In this document: positions 7,182 to 13,356 of the stretch, piece by piece
Position numbering within the stretch: position 1 is the stretch's first letter
How the letters are laid out: every line of letters starts with the position of its first letter
DNA from: Oscillospiraceae bacterium
Lineage (GTDB): Bacteria > Bacillota_A > Clostridia > Oscillospirales > Oscillospiraceae
Direction: 5' to 3'
DNA length: 13,356 nucleotides
Assembly (NCBI GenBank): GCA_017415945.1
Contig: JAFQDR010000155.1
Span: 1-13,356, forward strand
Translations under genes and position numbers: made by a program
Notes under the pieces: generated by a model
Databases searched by the model: none
Told to the model about the DNA's origin: nothing
What the model saw: only the letters and a program-made list of their open reading frames with translations

Positions 7182-7210
7182 ATTATACCATAAAACTGTC
7201 GAAATAACAA
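7182..7210 (-). promoter_or_regulatory. Sigma-A-type promoter for the uppP-ftsK unit
   Basis: On the minus strand: -35 TTGTTA (7205-7210), a 17-nt spacer and a perfect -10 TATAAT (7182-7187). It lies between the terminator of the upstream LRR gene and the uppP ribosome-binding site. The -10 box sits inside a near-perfect palindrome ATGGTAT-A-ATACCAT (7177-7191), which could be a repressor site. Confidence 0.75.
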
Positions 7211-7221
7211 GAAGTACATTA

Positions 7222-7253
7222 TAGAAAGAAACCCACCGAGATTTCGGTGGGTT
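7222..7253 (-). terminator. Intrinsic terminator of the LRR gene
   Basis: A 10-bp perfect stem (AACCCACCGA with TCGGTGGGTT, 7230-7253) and a 4-nt loop are followed on the minus strand by TCTTTCTAT. It starts 4 nt after the stop codon of the LRR gene. Confidence 0.85.
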
Positions 7254-7257
7254 CAAG

Positions 7258-8598
7258 TTATGCAATTCCGTATTGGTGGTCGATGGCGTATTCCATTTGC
7301 TGCTGCAACAGAGCATAGCGAGGCACCTTCACCCCTGCCGCATCCTTGCGCCATCCGTTTTTACTGGGAGAGCCGCCCTCATTGAGGATTTGGCAGTTGG
7401 GATGGAGCCGCGCAAATTCCTCCCACTGCTCCTTGGGCACGGGGGTAACACAGCCGCGGATACGTTCCAGATCAATATCGTACAGGCAGGTAATGTCGGA
7501 AATATCCATATCCCCGAAATTGAGATGCTTCAGCTTTTTGCAATTGGCAAGAGGACTGAGATCCGTCACGTCGGAGCGATATATCTCCAAATATTCCAGT
7601 TCGGGGCAGCTTGCCAAGGGTGTCAAATCGTGACACTTGGTCAGAGCGAGAATGGCCACCTCTAACTTGGGCATATAGCTGAGGAAGGAGAAATCGGAAA
7701 TCCCGTGGTTATGCCCGAAGTCCACATATTTCGTCTCCACGCAGTATTGCAGCAAATGACAGTTGCCGTCATTAACGGCTGTAGTGCGAATGCGGTGGGT
7801 ATCCGTCAAGAAGCTGCGGGCACGCATGGATCTGGGAGAGTTGTAAGCAGGTTCCCCCAGCCAAATGCGCCAAACGATCTTGGTTTGGGGAAAGTCCTCC
7901 CGCAGCTGTGCCAGAACCTCGTTATCAATGCCGCAGCCGTCCAGCAAAAGGTATTCACAGGCGGTCAAATAGGGCAGCACACTGCGGATGGTCTCCGCAC
8001 CGTCATTACCGATATCGGTCAATACATATTCAATGCGAGTGTCCTCAGAGCTGACAGTCTGCCCGAACAGGTCAAATTGTACGCAGAACTGTACATTGGG
8101 TAGCCCCTTGCGAAGAGTATCCAAAACAGAAATATCAGACAGCCCCCAGCGACATTTTCCACTCTCATCAATCAAATTGATATGATGCAGCTGAGGCAGA
8201 AGCTGCATCTTGGGGAGTATCCCCAAGGCGGTCTGCGGGTCAATTTGGGAGAGATCCAGTTCCTTGGTATCGGGAGTGAAGGTCTCACCAAGCTGCTCCA
8301 CGGTATAATGAACTTCCGCATAGGGATACGCCGCACAAATTTGCGCCAGCTCCTCGGCGTTCATTTCGATTTGTCCCAGCTCCAGAGCGGTGACATTTTC
8401 CATGCGCGTGGAAAGTGCCAGAAGCTCCTCCACCGTATAGGGCAGCCCCCACAGATTCAATTCCTCAGACCGCACATCGATTTCCACGCCGCAGAGCTCC
8501 GCGTAACGGGCTTCATGGACTCGATAGGCCACAGCACCGCCCACCACAGCAGCAATCAGCACCAAACACAATATGATTTTTACGATTTTACGACTCAT
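7258..8598 (-). CDS. Membrane-anchored leucine-rich-repeat protein
   Basis: A 446-residue protein starting MSRKIVKIIL. A single hydrophobic helix (about residues 5-24) after a basic start acts as signal anchor or uncleaved signal peptide, so the rest is expected outside the membrane. The middle (about 25-285) holds irregular repeat-like segments ('V-ALELGQIEM', 'KELDLSQID', 'LHHINLID', 'YLLLDGCGI'). Residues about 290-385 contain three or four clear LRRs of about 22 residues (ISDFSFLSYMPKLEVAIL, LTPLASCPELEYLEIY, VTDLSPLANCKKLKHLNF), resembling internalin-type LRRs. No LPXTG or other wall anchor and no enzyme motif was seen. AAAGGA 9 nt upstream supports this start; an in-frame extension to 8679 would run into the ftsH terminator. 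It stands alone between two terminators. Ligand and role are unknown; protein-protein contact at the cell surface is an inference from the fold. Confidence 0.85.
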   Translation of the reverse strand: MSRKIVKIILCLVLIAAVVGGAVAYRVHEARYAELCGVEIDVRSEELNLWGLPYTVEELLALSTRMENVTALELGQIEMNAEELAQICAAYPYAEVHYTVEQLGETFTPDTKELDLSQIDPQTALGILPKMQLLPQLHHINLIDESGKCRWGLSDISVLDTLRKGLPNVQFCVQFDLFGQTVSSEDTRIEYVLTDIGNDGAETIRSVLPYLTACEYLLLDGCGIDNEVLAQLREDFPQTKIVWRIWLGEPAYNSPRSMRARSFLTDTHRIRTTAVNDGNCHLLQYCVETKYVDFGHNHGISDFSFLSYMPKLEVAILALTKCHDLTPLASCPELEYLEIYRSDVTDLSPLANCKKLKHLNFGDMDISDITCLYDIDLERIRGCVTPVPKEQWEEFARLHPNCQILNEGGSPSKNGWRKDAAGVKVPRYALLQQQMEYAIDHQYGIA

Positions 8599-8607
8599 AG
8601 TCAGCCG

Positions 8608-8613
8608 TCCTTT
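8608..8613 (-). promoter_or_regulatory. Ribosome-binding site fixing the LRR gene start
   Basis: AAAGGA on the minus strand, 9 nt before the ATG at 8596-8598. It favours the 446-residue protein over the 473-residue reading. Confidence 0.65.
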
Positions 8614-8629
8614 ATCTTTGATATGATAT

Positions 8630-8658
8630 ACAATACCATTTTTTGTAAGCTTTGTACA
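8630..8658 (-). promoter_or_regulatory. Weak candidate promoter for the LRR gene
   Basis: TGTACA (8653-8658) and TATTGT (8630-8635) are 17 nt apart on the minus strand. Each matches four of six consensus bases. The stretch lies between the ftsH terminator and the LRR ribosome-binding site, where a promoter is expected. Other placements are possible in this AT-rich stretch. Confidence 0.3.
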
Positions 8659-8660
8659 CA

Positions 8661-8690
8661 GCAAAAAGAGCCGAGGCAACTCGGCTCTTT
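8661..8690 (-). terminator. Intrinsic terminator of the dnaB-tilS-hpt-ftsH operon
   Basis: A perfect 11-bp stem (AAAGAGCCGAG with CTCGGCTCTTT, 8665-8690) and a 4-nt loop are followed by TT and then GC on the minus strand; the T-run is TTTTT counting the stem end. It begins 9 nt after the ftsH stop codon. Confidence 0.88.
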
Positions 8691-8699
8691 CGTTTTCCT

Positions 8700-10673
8700 T
8701 TATTCGCTTGCTTCGGTGTTTTCTTCGGATGCAGCTTCTTCCTGCTTGGGAGCTTCCTCCATGAGCACAGGTGCCACGGGAGCCTCGCTGAACATCTTGA
8801 TGTGCTTTGCGGCAGGCTCGATGGTGTCGTCCTTCTTCACGGGCAGCTGCAGATTGTCACAGATATACGCGAAATCTGCGCCTTCCATGCTTTCGTTCAC
8901 CAGCAGGTAGTCGGCAACCATACGCAGCTCTGCTTCGTGTTCCTTCAAAATCGCAACACAGCGGGCGTAGGACTCGTCGAAGATCTTCTTTACTTCCTCA
9001 TCAATGATGGCAGCGGTTTCTTCGGAATAGCTCTTTGCCTGGCCGATGCTGCGGCCGATGAACACGTTGTGGTCGGAGCTGTCATAGCTAATGGGCCCGA
9101 GGCGTTCGCTCATACCGTAAACCATGACCATATTGCGGGCAATATCGGTGGACTGACGAATGTCCCCGGATGCGCCTGTGGAGATGTCCTCCAAGAACAG
9201 CTCTTCCGCTACACGGCCGCCCAGTGCCATGACGATATTGTCCAGCATTTCATTCTTAGAGGTGTAGCTCTTATCCTCATCGGGACGGAACAGGGTAAAG
9301 CCGCCTGCGCCCCCGCGGGGAATGATGGTGATATAGTGGACAGGGTCCGTATGCTTCAGATAGCGGCCCGCAATGGCATGACCTGCTTCGTGGTATGCGG
9401 TCAGTCTGCGTTCCTTTTCGGTGATCACGTGGGACTTCTTTTCGGGACCCATTTCCACCTTCAGAATTGCCTCGTCAATATCCTCCTGCATAATAAACTT
9501 GCGCTTTCTGCGGACAGCCAGCAGCGCTGCCTCGTTCAGCAGGTTTTCCAGATCCGCACCGGTGAAGCCGGGAGTACCGCGGGCAATATTCCGCAGATCC
9601 ACATCGTCACCCAGAGGCTTATCCTTGGCGTGTACCTTCAGAATGGCTTCACGGCCCTTCACATCGGGAACACCCACATAAATGCGGCGGTCGAAACGAC
9701 CGGGACGCAGCAGTGCGCCGTCCAAAATATCCGCACGGTTGGTGGCTGCCATAACGATGACACCGGAGTTCTTTTCAAAGCCGTCCATTTCCACCAGCAG
9801 CTGGTTCAGGGTCTGTTCACGTTCATCGTGACCGCCCCCCAGACCGGAGCCTCTCTGGCGGCCGACCGCGTCGATTTCGTCAATGAAGATGATGCAGGGA
9901 GCAACCTTCTTGGCCTGCTCAAACAGGTCACGCACACGGGATGCACCCACACCTACATACAGCTCCACAAAGTCGGAGCCGGAGATGGACAGGAACTGCA
10001 CGTTGGCCTCCCCTGCCACAGCCTTTGCCAACAGGGTCTTACCAGTACCGGGAGGGCCAACCAGCAACACACCCTTGGGGATACGTGCGCCCATAGCCGC
10101 AAAGTCCTTGGGGTTCTTCAGGAAGTCTACCAGTTCTTCCAGCTCGGCCTTTTCTTCATCGGCACCCGCAACGTCCTTAAAGGTGACCTTGGAGGTGGTC
10201 TCATTTGCATTCTTGGTACGGGCCTTGCCGAACTTGCCAACGCCGGGGGCACCGCCGCCTGCCTTGTTCATCATCACCCACCATACCCCGATGATCACAA
10301 GCATCATCAGCATATAGGGGATCATGGACATCCACCAGGGGGGGATCCAGCCGGTCTTGTAGTCATATTCGGTCAGAGTGCCGTCTGCGCGCTGCTTTTC
10401 AATGAGCGCACCCAGCTTCTCGTTGAACAGGTCCACATCGTACAATTCGTATACAATATCTTCCTCTTCGTTTCTGATATCCATGATCAGCTTACTGCCC
10501 TCGACCACAAATGCTTCCACCTTCTTGTCCTCGAACAGCTCGATAACACCGGAGAAGGTCAGCTCCTCGGCCTTATCCTGAGGAACCGTAAACATATAGA
10601 TGGCGCAAAGCAGGATGACCAGGAGCAGAAGGTAAAACGCCGCATCTCTGTTGCGTTTCTGTTTGGGATTCAT
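8700..10673 (-). CDS. ftsH: ATP-dependent zinc metalloprotease FtsH
   Basis: Membrane-bound AAA+ protease that extracts and degrades membrane and regulatory proteins. Counting from the upstream GTG (add 3 to the residue numbers of the chosen start): membrane helix 1 at about 14-32, a short extracytoplasmic domain to about 115, and helix 2 at about 118-138. The AAA domain has Walker A GPPGTGKT (209-216), Walker B IIFIDEID (264-271) and the second region of homology around RPGRFDRR (326-333). The protease domain has the zinc site HEAGH (431-435) and the third ligand Asp in GASGDI (D507). An acidic Glu/Ala-rich tail ends the protein. The length of about 657 is normal. ATG 10673 is preferred because AAAAGG is 11 nt upstream; GTG 10682 has that site only 2 nt away. 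It lies 33 nt after hpt, the last gene of its operon. Confidence 0.96.
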   Translation of the reverse strand: MNPKQKRNRDAAFYLLLLVILLCAIYMFTVPQDKAEELTFSGVIELFEDKKVEAFVVEGSKLIMDIRNEEEDIVYELYDVDLFNEKLGALIEKQRADGTLTEYDYKTGWIPPWWMSMIPYMLMMLVIIGVWWVMMNKAGGGAPGVGKFGKARTKNANETTSKVTFKDVAGADEEKAELEELVDFLKNPKDFAAMGARIPKGVLLVGPPGTGKTLLAKAVAGEANVQFLSISGSDFVELYVGVGASRVRDLFEQAKKVAPCIIFIDEIDAVGRQRGSGLGGGHDEREQTLNQLLVEMDGFEKNSGVIVMAATNRADILDGALLRPGRFDRRIYVGVPDVKGREAILKVHAKDKPLGDDVDLRNIARGTPGFTGADLENLLNEAALLAVRRKRKFIMQEDIDEAILKVEMGPEKKSHVITEKERRLTAYHEAGHAIAGRYLKHTDPVHYITIIPRGGAGGFTLFRPDEDKSYTSKNEMLDNIVMALGGRVAEELFLEDISTGASGDIRQSTDIARNMVMVYGMSERLGPISYDSSDHNVFIGRSIGQAKSYSEETAAIIDEEVKKIFDESYARCVAILKEHEAELRMVADYLLVNESMEGADFAYICDNLQLPVKKDDTIEPAAKHIKMFSEAPVAPVLMEEAPKQEEAASEENTEASE

Positions 10674-10684
10674 CCTTTTCACAT

Positions 10685-10690
10685 CCTTTT
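10685..10690 (-). promoter_or_regulatory. Ribosome-binding site region before ftsH
   Basis: AAAAGG on the minus strand is followed directly by ATGTGA, then AAAAGG and the preferred ATG. The layout places a start codon immediately followed by a stop codon between the site and the ftsH start. Confidence 0.5.
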
Positions 10691-10706
10691 ACTGAAACTT
10701 CAAGCC

Positions 10707-11249
10707 TTATTCATAGATCTCGGGCTTGAGAACGCCGATATACGGCAGGTTGCGGTATTTCTCCGCATAGTCAAGGCCGTAGCCCACGATGAATGCATCG
10801 GGGACTTCAAAGCCGAAATAGTCAGAATAAATGGGAGCCTTTCTTCTGGCAGGCTTATCAAAAAGCGTGACGATCTTGATGGATGCGGGATTTCTGTTCA
10901 TCAGGTAGCCCTTCAGATAATTCAGGGTCACACCGCTGTCCAGAATGTCCTCCACAATGATGATATCGCGGCCCGCAATGTCGCAGTTCAGGTCCTTGTT
11001 GATCTGCACCGCCCCGGAGGAAGTGGTGCCCTTACCATAGGAGGAGACCGCCATAAATTCGATCTCGCAGGGGAGGTCCACATTGCGCATCAGATCCGCC
11101 ATAAACACAAAGCAGCCCTTCAGCACGCCGATAAAAATGGGGTTCTTTCCGCGGTAATCCCGGGTAATCGCCTCACCCAGTTCCTTTACCTTAGCCTGGA
11201 TCTCATCATTGCTGTAAAAAACTCTTTCAATGTCATTATGAATACTCAT
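10707..11249 (-). CDS. hpt: Hypoxanthine phosphoribosyltransferase
   Basis: Purine salvage enzyme that joins hypoxanthine (and usually guanine) to PRPP, giving IMP or GMP. The 180-residue protein has the PRPP-binding loop VEDILDSGVTL (99-109), the flexible-loop motif SSYGKGT (69-75), the Lys-Pro stretch DKPARRK (131-137) and the purine-contact segment AFIVGYGLDY (152-161). Size and order match bacterial Hpt. The start at 11249 was chosen over upstream frames (TTG 11276, ATG 11261) because homologues begin close to HNDIERV, and GGTGG in the end of tilS is well placed before it. The ATG is 1 nt after the tilS stop, indicating translational coupling. The neighbourhood tilS-hpt-ftsH is a widespread Firmicutes order; in Bacillus Hpt and TilS act together as regulators of ftsH, which may or may not hold here. 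Confidence 0.95.
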   Translation of the reverse strand: MSIHNDIERVFYSNDEIQAKVKELGEAITRDYRGKNPIFIGVLKGCFVFMADLMRNVDLPCEIEFMAVSSYGKGTTSSGAVQINKDLNCDIAGRDIIIVEDILDSGVTLNYLKGYLMNRNPASIKIVTLFDKPARRKAPIYSDYFGFEVPDAFIVGYGLDYAEKYRNLPYIGVLKPEIYE

Positions 11250-11250
11250 A

Positions 11251-12582
11251 TTATCCACCATTTCTCTCTTGTTCAATTACCTGAACCATTAAAATTTTAT
11301 CTCCAATTTCAGCCACACATCGCTGTGCAATGCCGAAACCGTAAACCCCGATGATCCCCCGCTCGTCACGAAGCACGGGAGTCACCGCACGTTGGGGTTG
11401 GGTGAGCTTATGTTCCTGAAAGAGCTGTTTCAGCTTTTTGCTGCCGGTGCGGCCCGCCAAATGCACGCGGTCGCCCTCTTGGCGAACAGTTGCCGTTACA
11501 ACGCCTTCCATACTCTCATATTTCAATAAAAAAGTGTTGAATGAATTGTGAACTTCTTGGGTCCTCAGCCCCATTTTCCACACAATTCGAAATTGTCCAA
11601 AATCTGTTTCTCCACACATTCCCGACAGTGTTACGGTTTGGGGAATATCCACCGCCGTATCTGTCCACAGCCGTCCCCCGTCGCGACGGATGACCGTCTC
11701 AGGGACATGGGTATATCCAAGGCCCTCGCCTCTGCAAAGTCCCAGTACCTGCTCCACATGACCCTTGGACAGTCCACCTCCCCATACGGATCGAACCACA
11801 CGGGAAGCGATGGGCGGCTCCAAGGCAAGCAGTGCGTTTACCGCAATACCATCCTGCGGAGGATGCACCCGCAAAAACGCATCCGCCTGCTTTTGCAGAT
11901 ACTCCTCATCCTCACGCAGCAGCATAGCCGCATCCGTCACATGAGATACAAAGGACGGATTGATTTTCTCCAGCACGGGCATTACATGATGCCGCAGAAG
12001 ATTTCGGGTGCAGTCATCTTGGGCATTGGTGCTGTCCTCCACAAAGGGCAGACCATATCGTGTCACATAGGCATCGATTTCCTTTCGGGTCACCGTCAAA
12101 ATGGGCCGCACGATATTCCCACGTCTGGGAGGGATGCCGCTGAGCCCCTTGGTGCCTGCCCCCCGCACCAGATTCATCAGCACTGTCTCTGCCAAATCAT
12201 CCGCATGGTGGGCCGTGGCAATGACACCGCCTCCAAGCGCATCCAATGCTTCCTCCAAAAAGGCATACCGAAGTGTGCGAGCTGCTTCCTCAATGCCCAT
12301 TCCCCGCTCCTCTGCGAAGCTGCGGACATCTTGAGAGCCCACATACAGAGGAACCCCCCACGCCTCACACAGGCTGCGGACAAATTCCTCGTCCCGCTGG
12401 GACTCCTCCCCCCGCAGCCGATGATTGAAGTGTGCGGCCGCCACAGTAAAGCCGTATTCCTCCCGCCACGTCAGAAGACGATGGAGCAGGTACACGGAGT
12501 CTCTCCCTCCCGACAGAGCACACAGCACCCTGCCGCCACGGGGGAGCAGGTCATATGCTGCGGGATACTCAGTATTCGTCAT
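11251..12582 (-). CDS. tilS: tRNA(Ile)-lysidine synthase
   Basis: Converts C34 of the CAU anticodon of tRNA-Ile2 to lysidine using ATP and lysine, so that AUA is read as isoleucine. This is an essential step in most bacteria. The protein has 443 residues. The N-type ATP pyrophosphatase domain has the P-loop SGGRDS (24-29), HFNHRLRGEES (51-61), the ATAHHADDLAET motif (122-133) and STNAQDDCTRN (184-194). A middle helical region follows. The C-terminal TilS domain has RTGSKKLKQLFQEHK and a VYGFGIAQR end. The start at 12582 overlaps the end of dnaB by 14 nt; an earlier TTG frame at 12606 would extend further into dnaB and is less likely. It sits between dnaB and hpt in a compact operon. Confidence 0.95.
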   Translation of the reverse strand: MTNTEYPAAYDLLPRGGRVLCALSGGRDSVYLLHRLLTWREEYGFTVAAAHFNHRLRGEESQRDEEFVRSLCEAWGVPLYVGSQDVRSFAEERGMGIEEAARTLRYAFLEEALDALGGGVIATAHHADDLAETVLMNLVRGAGTKGLSGIPPRRGNIVRPILTVTRKEIDAYVTRYGLPFVEDSTNAQDDCTRNLLRHHVMPVLEKINPSFVSHVTDAAMLLREDEEYLQKQADAFLRVHPPQDGIAVNALLALEPPIASRVVRSVWGGGLSKGHVEQVLGLCRGEGLGYTHVPETVIRRDGGRLWTDTAVDIPQTVTLSGMCGETDFGQFRIVWKMGLRTQEVHNSFNTFLLKYESMEGVVTATVRQEGDRVHLAGRTGSKKLKQLFQEHKLTQPQRAVTPVLRDERGIIGVYGFGIAQRCVAEIGDKILMVQVIEQERNGG

Positions 12583-13356
12583 CGTACCGCCCTTCGTAGG
12601 GTGCAAAGGCAGTGTATTCCGGCAGCCACATGAGCTTCACGGGGCCAACCTCGCCCTTACGGTTTTTCAATACCAAAGCCTCTGCCACATTGGGATTTTC
12701 ACATTCGGGGTTATAGTAGCCGTCACGATACAGACCGATAACCACGTCGGCATCCTGTTCGATAGAGCCGGATTCACGCAGGTCAGACAGCTGGGGCCGT
12801 TTGTCCTGTCGCCCTTCACTGGCACGGGACAGCTGAGACAGACACACCACAGGGATGTTCAGTTCCTTGGCCATGATCTTCAGCATACGGGAAATATCAC
12901 TGACCACCTGGGTTCTGCTTTCGTTGGCGTATTTCTGCTTGCCACCCGCAGAGGTCATCAGCTGCAGATAGTCAATGACTACCAAGCCCAGATTCTCCAC
13001 ACGGCGGCAGGCTGCGTTCATATCCGCAACGGACAGAACGGGGTTATCATCCACATACATATTGGTATTGCTGATGGTGGTGGCCGCATCGCCGATCCTG
13101 CGCCAGTCCTCTGCAGTCAGATTACCCGTCAGCAGCTTTTTGCCGTTGACCAATCCCTCATAGGCCAGCATACGAGACACGATCTGCTCTCTTGCCATTT
13201 CCAAAGAGAAAATTGCAACGGCTTTGTCCGTGTTCTTTGCAACAGCCAGAGCAATGTTCAAAGCAATACTGGTCTTACCCATACCGGGACGGGCCGCAAT
13301 GAAGATCAGTTCGCCGGGGTTCATACCTAAGATACGGTTATCAATATCGGGCAGAC
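12569..13356 (-). CDS. dnaB: Replicative DNA helicase DnaB (C-terminal part; 5' end outside window)
   Basis: Hexameric helicase that unwinds the replication fork. The open frame runs past the window edge without a start: bases upstream of the internal Met at 13324 read ...LPDIDNRILG in frame, the usual lead-in to the RecA-like domain. Visible are Walker A (AARPGMGKTS), Walker B (LGLVVIDYLQLM), the sensor region IPVVCLSQLSR and the arginine-finger neighbourhood LSDLRESGSIEQDADVVIGLYRD. The protein ends in an acidic EGRYDDEY tail. About 262 residues, the whole C-terminal domain, are present. The N-terminal domain that binds primase lies outside. The end overlaps the tilS start by 14 nt. Gene order dnaB-tilS suggests rplI and related replication genes upstream, which cannot be seen. 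Confidence 0.95.
   Translation of the reverse strand, partial: LPDIDNRILGMNPGELIFIAARPGMGKTSIALNIALAVAKNTDKAVAIFSLEMAREQIVSRMLAYEGLVNGKKLLTGNLTAEDWRRIGDAATTISNTNMYVDDNPVLSVADMNAACRRVENLGLVVIDYLQLMTSAGGKQKYANESRTQVVSDISRMLKIMAKELNIPVVCLSQLSRASEGRQDKRPQLSDLRESGSIEQDADVVIGLYRDGYYNPECENPNVAEALVLKNRKGEVGPVKLMWLPEYTAFAPYEGRYDDEY

Noticed and set aside
7218..7223. A second TATAAT on the minus strand upstream of uppP
   Set aside because: It lies in the T-rich tail of the LRR terminator, and no -35-like sequence is found at a suitable distance inside the stem.
8599..8679. 27-residue N-terminal extension of the LRR protein
   Set aside because: The extension would overlap the ftsH terminator and the ribosome-binding site of the inner ATG, and would bury the signal-anchor helix inside the chain.
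11250..11276. Upstream TTG or ATG starts for hpt
   Set aside because: They would extend the protein into the tilS frame with no good ribosome-binding site, and family members start near the chosen ATG.
8652..11354. Very long plus-strand open frame (about 900 codons) opposite ftsH, hpt and the end of tilS
   Set aside because: It is antisense to three clearly conserved genes. Its translation is rich in His, Gln and Cys without domain pattern, it has no ribosome-binding site, and it spans unrelated gene boundaries. It reflects avoidance of TTA, CTA and TCA codons in the real genes.
1..13356. CRISPR array, insertion sequence, tRNA, rRNA, riboswitch, prophage or defence system
   Set aside because: Reading both strands showed no regularly spaced repeats, transposase or integrase motifs, tRNA cloverleaf, or defence protein signatures; the window is almost filled by recognisable core genes.

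Overview
This looks like a chromosomal core-genome segment from a low-to-mid GC Firmicute of the class Clostridia, probably Oscillospirales/Ruminococcaceae-like. That placement is inferred from protein style, the gene order dnaB-tilS-hpt-ftsH, and GC of about 57% in a sampled stretch of rqcH; no marker gene was searched. Nearly everything is on the minus strand, so the biological reading order runs from the right edge to the left. Perfect-stem intrinsic terminators divide it into clear transcription units.

Reading order on the minus strand is as follows. (1) A tightly packed operon: replicative helicase dnaB (5' part outside the window), tilS (overlaps dnaB by 14 nt), hpt (1 nt after tilS) and ftsH, closed by a terminator at 8661-8690. 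(2) A single-gene unit for a membrane-anchored leucine-rich-repeat protein (7258-8598) with its own terminator. (3) A uppP-family gene followed by the DNA translocase ftsK/spoIIIE, driven by a good sigma-A-type promoter at 7182-7210 with palindromes around it, and ending at a hairpin at 3292-3323. (4) mrnC (Mini-RNase III) and rqcH (ribosome quality control), starting directly downstream of that hairpin and ending at a terminator at 1060-1094. (5) An AT-richer pair: a HEAT-like protein and a two-helix membrane protein (323-996). At the far left a short plus-strand gene of unknown function converges on this pair, with a shared hairpin between them.

Most genes are housekeeping: replication, tRNA-Ile lysidine modification, purine salvage, membrane proteolysis, chromosome segregation, 23S rRNA maturation and rescue of stalled ribosomes.

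The most unusual items are these. The UppP homologue has lost several residues considered essential for undecaprenyl-pyrophosphate phosphatase activity. mrnC has no visible Shine-Dalgarno site and starts 8 nt after a terminator-like hairpin. The AT-rich gene pair has matching sequence at both gene 3' ends, suggesting insertion by recombination. I saw no CRISPR array, insertion sequence, prophage, rRNA or tRNA, and no convincing evidence of an undescribed multi-gene system.
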